NCBI GenBank assembly: GCA_008000375.1
Contig: SMOI01000024.1
Location: 124,001-188,000, forward strand
Direction: 5' to 3'
Source: Poteriospumella lacustris
Taxonomy: Eukaryota > Sar > Chrysophyceae > Chromulinales > Dinobryaceae
DNA length: 64,000 nt
The notes under the pieces are model-generated. The model did no database searches and was not told the DNA's origin. It saw only the letters and a list, made by a program, of their open reading frames with translations. The position numbers and the translations under genes are program-made. Positions 56,469-64,000 of the stretch are shown here, one piece after another. Position 1 is the stretch's first letter. Each line of letters begins with the position of its first letter.

Positions 56469-57269
56469 GGCTGAACACGTTTGTACTCTGGTAATGTCCA
56501 CACCCTCGCGCGGATTTTAATGCCCACTATGTTCGCAGATACAGAAGGTTATGTCTTCGTTCTTGGTATTGAATCTTTGATGGTCACAGTTCTTTGGATA
56601 AGCATCGTAGGATGAAGAAACTTGCGTTGTGTTTGTGTGTATTGCATATGTAGAATCACATGTGAATCGCCAGTATAATATAACATGATCATTCGTCCTT
56701 TATGTTGACATCAAACTGGCTAAGTTGAAAAGCGAAATCGAAAGTAATATCGACCGCCCCCACTCCTTGACCAGCACCGACAGCAATCCTGAATCCTCGA
56801 CGCAGCACACATCAACTACACTTCAACTACGCGGCTTTCCATCAAAAGGATGGCTGGTAAAAAGTGACAATGTAAACACACCGGCGTTGATCACGAGCGA
56901 TGACCACTACAACACTACAACCCATTCACCCCACTCGGTACGGGTGCAGCCAGAAGGTATCTGAGTATCGAATCCGGGTATCTGGGACTTTTGGGTATCG
57001 GGTATCCGGCCGACAATGTTTCCGTCGTCTGTCGGTTGGCCTTGTCAGGCCCTCAACACGAAAAAGAAGGTCAAATCAGCCAATCCTCACTCAAACGCAT
57101 GAAAAGGTCACTTGAAAAGGCCACTTGAAGTGTTCCTTGTTTTCGATATCCAATCACAATTGAATCACAGAGTGTCGTCGGCGATCCTAACAATTTAGTG
57201 AAAGCACACACGCAAATAACAATTTCTTGGTTCCCATCGTTTAGGTGTGCTTTCGAAGATGCATCGAAG
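56469..57269. other. Intergenic spacer with GGTATC motifs
   Basis: No gene is supported. 56955-57015 holds several loosely spaced GGGTATC/GGTATC words. Confidence 0.4.
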
Positions 57270-58052
57270 ATGCAGCAGGCAGCTTCCGAAAGCGAAGTTG
57301 TGGGATGGCAAGACCTGTTCGTCAACAAAAGATGGGGAAATAACCTCATGCTTTTGAAATATTGTCAATCCCTGAATATATCCGTGAAATCGGAAATGGA
57401 CGATAATCTGTTGCAGTCGAGTATTCCAAGTACGCCTTTGCAAGGTGTCAAGAACTATCTCGCGAGTACTGGTACACAAGAAGAATATTGCGATGCCATT
57501 CGGCGGTGTTTCTACAAGCGCTTCTCGCCGTCGTCGTCGGGCGGAGAAACGGACGAAGTTTTGTTTCGGCGAATTTGCGAAAGAGTGTCGAATGGGCTGG
57601 GTTGGTCAAGATCCTGTCAATGTATGCGGGCTGCACCTCCTCCGACGACATCCAACGAAAATGTTATCGCGGCGTTTCGTACACACTTCAAGAAGGAGCA
57701 ACACTTGGCATTGCTCTACCAACAAATACAAGAAGTGTTCTGTGACTTCTATGCTCCGTCGGTATCCATTTATCAACACAGTGGGTCGGGCAAAACAAAG
57801 ACCGTCATCGAATTAGGTCTCTGTGTGTTCCCACTGCTGTATCTGTGCTTTCGCGAGTATGGTACCGAGGGCTATCCTTCGACTGCAGCGTCACCGTTGC
57901 GAAAGTACCTTCTGTTCGATGAACCGTCAAGCTCTCTGGAGGCGCCGGTGAGACCTTGCCTCATCGTCATCGTGTGCACTGGAACGGTTTCGTACTCATG
58001 GCATCGTACACGCGTGAAGTCGAGCTGGCAGCTGAAAGGCATGAACTCGTGA
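57270..58052 (+). pseudogene. Truncated P-loop protein
   Basis: An open frame runs from the ATG at 57270 (MQQAASESEVVGWQDLFVNK) to 58052. The first 160 residues are helical and unrecognised. A Walker A-like loop YQHSGSGKTKTVIELG lies near residue 175, followed by a Walker B-like LLFDEPSS near residue 220. Soon after that the sequence passes into the 130-bp duplicated element and ends. The layout recalls ATPase/NTPase proteins of protist expanded families, but the C-terminal half of such a domain is missing. A splice donor (GTGAGA at 57948 or GTGAGT at 58049) could continue it, but I find no matching downstream exon. I call it probably a fragment. Confidence 0.5.
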
Positions 58053-58083
58053 GTAGAAAAGGTCGACGATACTTTGGCGATAG
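57952..58083 (+). repeat. 130-bp duplicated exon-like element, copy A
   Basis: About 95 percent identical by eye to 59787-59918. One shared frame reads LPHRHRVHWNGFVLMASYTR and on to AERHEL, followed by a GTGAGT donor in both copies, so it looks like a duplicated coding exon. Confidence 0.8.
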
Positions 58084-58152
58084 AATCGAATGAGAGAAAG
58101 GAGCTTCAAGGTGAACCGAACCTTGTAATAACGAGATCATCCACAACAGAGC

Positions 58153-59227
58153 ATGATTTCCCCACGAACGCTCTCGGACCATCTCGTACCACGTCCCACG
58201 CAACGGCGACTCGCCGTGGTGGTGGATTTATGTTTGTACCGCGTGGTGACCAAACGATGCGGAGGTCGAGTGTTGCCGTTCGGGGTTCGGCAGATGATCA
58301 AGAGCTATGCGTGGGTGACATTCAGCAACGAGACACTAAAGGAGGCCGTACGCCTGTGGTGCAGCGACCGAGCGAGCGCCCTGCAGCGGTACGGTGATAT
58401 CAACGATTGGGACGTGAGCGAAGTAACCAGCATGACATCGCTCTTCGAAGAAACCAGTTTCAACTATAGCATAGATCGTTGGGATGTGCGACGAGTCACA
58501 TCGATGGACCGGATGTTTAATTTCGCGGGTGAATTCAACCAGCCGCTTGACACGTGGGATGTGAGAAAGGTCATCGACATGAGGTACATGTTCAAAGGAG
58601 CCAGATCGTTCAATCAACCGTTAGCAACATGGGATGTGAGTCAGGTTGCTGATATGCTGTGGCTGTTCGACGGAGCCTCGTCATTCAATCAGCCGCTGTC
58701 TACATGGGATGTGGGTCAGGTCACCGACATGAGTCGGATGTTCAGTGGAGCCGCATCGTTCAATCAGCCGTTGTCAACGTGGGAGGTGGGGCACGTCACT
58801 ACTATGGGTTCGATTTTTAGTGGAGCCACGTCGTTCAATCAGCCGTTGGATGCATGGGATGTGAGTCGGGTCACCGACATGTGTTTGATGTTCATTGGGG
58901 CCTCGTCGTTCAATCAGCCGTTGTCTACGTGGGATGTGAGCCAAGTCACTGATATGAGTTCGATGTTCAGTGGAGCATCGTCGCAACCAACCGTTGTCTA
59001 CATGGGATGTGAGCCAAGTCACTGATATGTGCAGCATGTTCAACGGAGCCACGTCGTTCAATCAGCCGTTGTCTACCTGGGATGTTGAGCACGTCAACGA
59101 TATGAGTTGGATGTTCAACGGAGCTGAATCGTTCAATCAGCCATTGGATACATGGGGGTCACCCAGATGGCTGGCATGTGGGGACGATGCTACTTCGTTT
59201 CAACATCTGAGGCCGGGGAAGCTCTGA
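58153..59227 (+). pseudogene. DUF285/BspA-like repeat protein, copy 2, frame-broken
   Basis: The frame opens at the ATG at 58153 and keeps the N-terminal module (VVDLCLYRVVTKRCGGRVLP, then GVRQMIKSY and TLKEAVRLWC) fused to eight 25-residue DUF285 units. At about 58980 a two-base deletion inside a repeat shifts the frame, so the original frame stops at 59025. The repeat resumes one frame over (QPLSTWDVSQVTDMCSMF) for about three more units and ends degenerate at 59227. Repeats here are closer to each other at the DNA level than in copy 1, which suggests more recent expansion. It may still make a shortened protein of 290 residues. Confidence 0.78.
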
Positions 59228-59786
59228 TCGTTCATTTCGTGCGGGGCGACTGACAACTTGATGATTTCGGTTCCGTTCCCTGTTGCGGCGACGAGTAGCG
59301 CGGCTGCTAATTTCATACGGAGGGTGGGTTGGTGGCAGCATCGCCTCTGTGAGGTATGGTCACCTGTCTGTGTGCGACGAATATTGCAGGGTAGTAGATG
59401 TTGGGGGAAAAATGGTTGTTGGTAGCAGTGACCGGTTTCGCTCTGTAGTGTCTCACGTGAGAAGACGGAGTGCAGCGTAAAAGAGAGTTTCGGCCGTTCG
59501 TCGTTGTTTGTCATATAGTTTGTTTGTTTGTGGATGTGATGTTCATGTCTGGACGCCTCGACCTTCAGCGATCCGGATGTGTATGCTGCGAGGGACCAGG
59601 CTGGCACCTCCCCTACGCTGCTGCTGCTGTTGCCTCCAGCGCCTCCTTCAGAGCTCCACAGTACATATCCGCCACCAATGCTGTTGCTGCGCGTATACGA
59701 AGGCCCAAGAATCGCCACCGGTTGACAGGCCACATACATACTTGGTACAGTCCATAGCCGTTGTCGTCGTCACATCCAGCAGCAGT

Positions 59787-59918
59787 GACCTTGCCTCATC
59801 GTCATCGTGCGCACTGGAACGGTTTCGTACTCATAGCGTCGTACAAGCGTGAAGTCGAGCTGGCAGCTGAAAGGCATGAACTCGTGAGTAGAAAAGGTCG
59901 ACGATACTTTTGCGATAC
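59787..59918 (+). repeat. 130-bp duplicated exon-like element, copy B
   Basis: This is the partner of 57952-58083, in the same orientation and 1.84 kb downstream, so the two flank DUF285 copy 2. Here no P-loop coding sequence precedes it, so it is an orphan exon fragment. Confidence 0.8.
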
Positions 59919-60338
59919 GGTGAATGTCGTCGCTCGTGATCAACGTCTTTCTTCGGGGGTTTATTTCCTGCTACTATCAACACAGACCATGTGGGGTTTG
60001 CTGTGTCCCCTTAATGTACTTGTGCTATCAGAACGGCAACCGGATACGGTTGCACTACACCGACCAGTGACGAAGCCTTCATATTGCTGTCCTATACTAG
60101 TTGCATCGATAACAAACCCAATACAGCGTTTCAGCACAACAGAGACTCATTAACGTTGCGTTACTTGCTGTCTCCCGCAGAACTGCGCCGCACCGGGATC
60201 TCCACAGAGACACAGGTGCAGAGCGCACGCGACCGACCGACCGACCGATCGTGGAGATTGGGGAGAGACCGCGAAAGCAACAGCGACAAAACAGCAGACT
60301 CGAAACAAGCGGAGACGAACAAATGACGCAAAGGAGAC

Positions 60339-60375
60339 AGAGAGGGAGAGAGGGAGAGAGAGGGAGAGAGGGAGA
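60339..60375. repeat. GAGAGGGA-type purine microsatellite
   Basis: Tandem GAGGGAGAGA words on the plus strand, within the purine-rich 3' flank of the FYVE gene. Confidence 0.7.
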
Positions 60376-60672
60376 GGTTGTGTATGAGAGGCGGAGGAGA
60401 CAGACGAGAGTGCGCAGCAGCGGTAGCAGGACGAGGAGATCCAGTACACCCGATAGTGTAAGCGACTCGAGAGGGAAAGCAGTCTATATCTACAGTCTAC
60501 AGTCTACAGTTCAGTTAGACGGTCGCTTCATGGTGCAGCAGAAGGAGGACGACTGATTCGGGAGAGAAAGAGAAAGAGAGAGAGGAGGGGAAGGGAGGAG
60601 GAGGCAGAGGGGGCAGGGACGCAGGGACAGGCTCAATGCAAACTAACCGACGACGAACGATGTCGCACTGCA

Positions 60673-60722
60673 CCACGACCACCACCACGACCACCACCAC
60701 GACCACCACCGCCATGACCACC
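60673..60722. repeat. CCACCACGA microsatellite
   Basis: ACCACGACC/ACCACC repeats just downstream of the FYVE gene stop. Confidence 0.7.
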
Positions 60723-60809
60723 ACATGGGACAACCAACAAAATAAACCAAAACAAATGAAAACGACAACGAACGAACGGACGGTAGGCGACACGCGACAT
60801 GGTCACCGC

Positions 60810-63800
60810 TCAGTCGTTGTACTCGTTGGCGTACAAAACATGTCGACGCAGGGCCTCGAACCACTCCTTCTTCTCGTCTTTGTTCTGCATCTGGACGATC
60901 AACAGACTGCCCGACGCATCTGTGATGCTCAACCGTTCTTGGGCATCCGTCATCCGCCCGCCGCCGCCTTGTTCGTCCGTCACGACGACGATGACCTTGG
61001 CGCCTTTCAAATTGATTTTGCCCTTCGGCGCCTCGGCCGTGCCCTTCTTACTCGCGACATTGTCCTGCTCGTAGTACGACAGCACCCCGTAGTTCAACAC
61101 GAAGAACCGCCGTCGCCAATTGCGCACGAGATGGCCCTGCTTCAGCAGCCAGCCCGTCTTCATGTCCGGGATCTGGATCAACGTCTTCAGCGACGCGATG
61201 TGCGCGTTGCGCGCCGACAACACCAGTTGGTACAGGTCCCGCATGTACTCGCTCAACACGTAGCAGTTGAGGAACTGCCCGCCGCTGGCGTAATTCACCA
61301 ATTGGAAGCCAAAGCCCGTCGACGGGATGCCCATGGCCTTGGCCCCGCCGACCAACGAACCCGCCGCGCCGCTCTCACTGTCACGACTTTCCGCCGCGTT
61401 GGACGATGATGTCGTCGCATCGATCTGCGCCAAGGAGCAATCTTCGACGTTGAATTCGCCCTTGAAGTTCATCCGCAAATCGAAGTACTGCAGCTTGTTC
61501 TCGGCGACGAAGGTGAGTCGCTCCTTCCACGACTTGACGCCGTGGCCCTGTTTGAAGACTTTGCCAATGAACGCAGCACTGTAGACGGTCTTCTCGGTCT
61601 CGGTGAGGTTGAGCACGGGTGGAACGACCTCGGAGAGTTCGTCTTGTCGTAGGAACAACGCGTTGGTCTGCAGGTACAGCGGCTGCGTCAGCAGTTGGAA
61701 GTCCGGCGCCAAGCGAATGTGCAGCGCGGCCAATCGGACGAGCACTTCCTTCGCCAACTGTTCACGTAGATCGCCGCTTTTGTCTTGTAACGCCGCGAAG
61801 AAGACGGCGGACGGCACGACGATGTCGACGACAGTGGCGCGACCACCGTTGTTGCCGCTGTTGGAGGAGGAGGCCTCGAAGGGGTCGGCGATCTCCGCCG
61901 AGACTTGGCCGATGATGTGCGGCAGAGGCTTCGGGATCTCGCTCGTTCGACCGGCGGGTAACGTGTAAATGTACGAACGACGCTTGCCGCTGCCGCTGGG
62001 TGGCGTCGGGGTCGAAGCTGCCGTCGAGGGCGACGCGTTGCCATGCTCCTCCCCACCACCGCCACCGCCACCGTTCGCGAAGAGCTGCGTCACGAAGCCC
62101 ACCGCGGGATGATGGGTCACGTTGATGTACAACCGTTGGGACGGCCGTTGACGCATGACGGAAATGACGAAGCCTGGTTCGGGGTACAGCAAAATGTCCT
62201 TCAGATTCACCTCGTGCGCCTTCATCGTGTCCAAAATGAAGTTGAAGTTCTTCCCGAACAGACGCGACAGCTCCTCTCGGGGCAACACCATCGCCTTCAA
62301 CGTGCGATCGACACCTAATCCAGCACTGTCACCCACGGTCGCTAAGATCGTTGATCCACGAAGCTGGACGACCGATTCACGATGCTTGGGGCCCGTCCCA
62401 GCCATCGACAGCCGAGCGGTTTCATCGACCGACAACGTGCGCGTCCGTTGTTTGCCAGAGTTGGTCGACAGATCAGAACCCGCGCGATCTCGGGGCGTTG
62501 ACGCGCTGGCGGAAGTCGTCGCAATGGGAGGTGGTACCGCCGGGATCTGTGGCACGGCAATGAACGCCTGCGTCGCCGGTACCAAGGCACTGCGCACGGC
62601 ACTGCCCGCGCCGACGTCATCGCGGCCTTTGTAGTTCGACGTGATCTGCAGGACCTTCGGTGTCATCGACACATCTTCTCGATAGGCGGCCACCAACAAC
62701 TGCATGATTTGGTTGTTCAATCGCGCACGGGCCGCCCCCGTCGCATCGAGCGCACAGACGGTCAATTCGTCCGGGTGGACGAGGACGTCGTACAAGACGC
62801 AATAGGAGCCATCCTTTTCGTTTTGATGCTCTACGGGCGTATTCACGAGCATGTAAATCTTCTTGTTCGCATCGATACGCGTGGAAGACGGCTCCGTTTT
62901 CAGTGGAACCGCCGTGGACGCACAGACGTTGACGAAGATTTTGGTGCCGTTCGACCGCTTCGTCTTCACGACGAAGCCTGGCGTTGGCGCGATCGTTCGC
63001 AACTCTCCATAGTAAAGCATACGGCGGCGTCGTTCTTCGGTGTCCACATCGGTATCCAGCAATTGACAGGCAACTTCTGTGGTCATTTGCGACGACTTCG
63101 ACCCGGTGGTGGTCGCTGACGAGGGGGCACCCGTTGTCGATGCACTTCCCGTCGCCGCAGGGGTCGCAAGCAAGGACGCACGATCCGCTCTCCCTGAACC
63201 ACTCGTCGGCGCCGACGAAGGTTGTCGCATTCGATCCATCGCCGCTCGTTGAAACTCTTCTTGTTGTTGCATTTTCAATTTGCGCAACTTCTCTTCCGGC
63301 GTTTCTTCTTGAACCTTCTGCGGCGGTACCACTGGAATAACTTGTTTGGCTGCAGGCTTAGGTCGATTGGGAGTACAATCTACCGTATCTTGGCCGTAGA
63401 AACACAAATTGCAGACACGGAAATCACCCAGGCCGCGCAATTCTCGAATTTGCGCAGTGCTTTGCGAGCATTCCGAACAGAAAATGTTCCCACAGGCTTT
63501 GCAGTGATGTTTGTATGCGAACATGCCAAAGGGAGCTCGACGACAAAGCATGCAAATGTCCACATCGTCATTCAATATCCATCCCACATCTTTGTACTCA
63601 GGCGCTTCCATCGATTTCGCGACAATGCGATGAATCACTTTCTTTCGACTGGATTGAGGATCGACGACGAAGTCTTCATCGAAGATGCCGTCAATGACCA
63701 CATTTGGGATATCAGGTGTAAGTGTGGAGGACTTTCTTCCATGTCGGGCAGTGTCGTAATCCTTGCGCAGAACATGCAATGGCTTGGTGATCACTGCTTT

Positions 63801-63824
63801 CAAGAAATTCACGTGATACGACAT
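60810..63824 (-). CDS. FYVE - PIH1-like - PIH1-like - PH - PH protein
   Basis: Single-exon model of 1004 residues from the ATG at 63824 (MSYHVNFLKAVITK). A FYVE zinc finger spans about residues 82-148: WILNDDVD (the WxxD motif), the basic patch YKHHCKACG and eight paired cysteines. Residues about 280-400 resemble a PIH1 domain (TPGFVVKTKRSNGTKIFVNVC, cut to its core PGFVVKT and IFVNVC, then YDVLVHPDEL). A second, shorter PIH1-like block lies near 540-590 (PEPGFVISV, LYINVTHHPAVG). Two PH domains end the protein: about 745-880 (IGKVFKQGHGVKSWKERLTF) and 885-1004 (KTGWLLKQGHLVRNW, ending in the EWFEAL helix). FYVE binds PI3P and PH binds phosphoinositides. PIH1 proteins assist HSP90/R2TP and dynein assembly. 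An endosomal adaptor is inferred. Confidence 0.82.
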   Translation of the reverse strand: MSYHVNFLKAVITKPLHVLRKDYDTARHGRKSSTLTPDIPNVVIDGIFDEDFVVDPQSSRKKVIHRIVAKSMEAPEYKDVGWILNDDVDICMLCRRAPFGMFAYKHHCKACGNIFCSECSQSTAQIRELRGLGDFRVCNLCFYGQDTVDCTPNRPKPAAKQVIPVVPPQKVQEETPEEKLRKLKMQQQEEFQRAAMDRMRQPSSAPTSGSGRADRASLLATPAATGSASTTGAPSSATTTGSKSSQMTTEVACQLLDTDVDTEERRRRMLYYGELRTIAPTPGFVVKTKRSNGTKIFVNVCASTAVPLKTEPSSTRIDANKKIYMLVNTPVEHQNEKDGSYCVLYDVLVHPDELTVCALDATGAARARLNNQIMQLLVAAYREDVSMTPKVLQITSNYKGRDDVGAGSAVRSALVPATQAFIAVPQIPAVPPPIATTSASASTPRDRAGSDLSTNSGKQRTRTLSVDETARLSMAGTGPKHRESVVQLRGSTILATVGDSAGLGVDRTLKAMVLPREELSRLFGKNFNFILDTMKAHEVNLKDILLYPEPGFVISVMRQRPSQRLYINVTHHPAVGFVTQLFANGGGGGGGEEHGNASPSTAASTPTPPSGSGKRRSYIYTLPAGRTSEIPKPLPHIIGQVSAEIADPFEASSSNSGNNGGRATVVDIVVPSAVFFAALQDKSGDLREQLAKEVLVRLAALHIRLAPDFQLLTQPLYLQTNALFLRQDELSEVVPPVLNLTETEKTVYSAAFIGKVFKQGHGVKSWKERLTFVAENKLQYFDLRMNFKGEFNVEDCSLAQIDATTSSSNAAESRDSESGAAGSLVGGAKAMGIPSTGFGFQLVNYASGGQFLNCYVLSEYMRDLYQLVLSARNAHIASLKTLIQIPDMKTGWLLKQGHLVRNWRRRFFVLNYGVLSYYEQDNVASKKGTAEAPKGKINLKGAKVIVVVTDEQGGGGRMTDAQERLSITDASGSLLIVQMQNKDEKKEWFEALRRHVLYANEYND

Positions 63825-63887
63825 TTTCGAGGACAATCCGAACTCACGAATCAAAGTACGTTACACCTCGCTTAGCATGTAAACAAG

Positions 63888-64000
63888 ATGGATCCTGAAC
63901 GAAAGTGCTCATTGCAGGCGGTCAAAGTAGTCCGTATCTCTGGCCAATCTTATCGATCGTGGGCCAAAGCTGCTGCCGCTGCAGTTGCCGTCGTCGTCGT
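63888..64000 (+). CDS. Possible start of a gene running off the right edge
   Basis: An ATG at 63888 opens a frame to the edge (MDPERKCSLQAVKVVRIS, then an Ala/Val stretch), only 63 bp from the FYVE gene start and divergent to it. 37 codons are too few to judge. Confidence 0.25.
   Translation, partial: MDPERKCSLQAVKVVRISGQSYRSWAKAAAAAVAVVV

Larger units (their letters stand above)
59228..60809. other. Spacer with duplicated element and purine-rich tract
   Basis: This contains copy B of the 130-bp element. From about 60180 to 60640 the plus strand is purine-rich, so the minus strand is pyrimidine-rich downstream of the FYVE gene. A minus-strand frame at 59200-59739 contains a possible short secreted peptide (MKLAAALLVAATGNG at its start), but I do not trust it. 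Confidence 0.4.

Noticed and set aside
59200-59739. 179-codon minus frame, possible small secreted protein
   Set aside because: No family is recognised, the start is unclear, and it overlaps the degenerate end of DUF285 copy 2.
1-64000. tRNA and rRNA genes
   Set aside because: I looked for tRNA T-loop patterns and rRNA-like stretches and found none I could support. A tRNAscan-SE or Infernal run would decide.

Overview
The window is nuclear DNA from a unicellular eukaryote. Its genes carry short GT-AG introns (36 to 113 nt in the models resolved here) and use the standard code, with TAA, TAG and TGA all serving as stops. Genes lie close together on both strands, and the families are eukaryotic: Dicer, Argonaute, DNMT2, ATG10, FYVE/PH, PX, SWEET, GT90/CAP10 and lipocalin. 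The long QPS/QPT repeat protein and the DUF285 (BspA-like) repeat proteins are common in stramenopiles and some other protists. I cannot fix the clade from sequence alone.

Layout. 1-10 kb: a partial ubiquitin-interacting-motif protein (minus), a SWEET sugar transporter, and a 1498-residue QPS-repeat surface protein with one membrane span. 10-24 kb: a coiled-coil/PX protein, a long strand-asymmetric non-coding stretch, a GAF/degenerate-kinase-like protein (minus), a secreted lipocalin (minus), an IQ-motif protein, and a three-exon cyclophilin (minus). 24-34 kb: Argonaute (minus) and Dicer (plus) stand head to head across about 470 bp, which is a complete core RNAi pair. 34-41 kb: a secreted CocE/S15-type alpha/beta hydrolase (minus), a phosphoglycolate-phosphatase-like HAD gene with a frame break, and a second GAF protein (minus) related to the first. 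41-50 kb: a GT90/CAP10 glycosyltransferase (plus) and a CCA-adding tRNA nucleotidyltransferase (minus) converge. Their facing 3' ends have been amplified together into seven tandem copies of a 770/776-bp unit. 50-55 kb: a DNMT2 tRNA methyltransferase (minus) with a long N-terminal extension of unknown type, a small four-exon coiled-coil gene, and ATG10 (minus). 55-60 kb: a decaying island with two frame-broken DUF285 genes, a truncated P-loop gene and a 130-bp duplication. 60-64 kb: a FYVE-PIH1-like-PIH1-like-PH-PH protein (minus) and the start of a possible gene at the right edge.

How the genes fit together. Dicer and Argonaute could act as one co-expressed unit. The CCA enzyme and DNMT2 both act on tRNA and are neighbours on the same strand. 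Several proteins (PX, FYVE/PH, ATG10, UIM) point to membrane traffic, autophagy and ubiquitin handling. Read-through from the two genes flanking the tandem array would give overlapping sense and antisense RNA, a plausible but untested substrate for the nearby RNAi genes. Exon models were built by hand from splice signals, phase and family conservation. They need transcript support.
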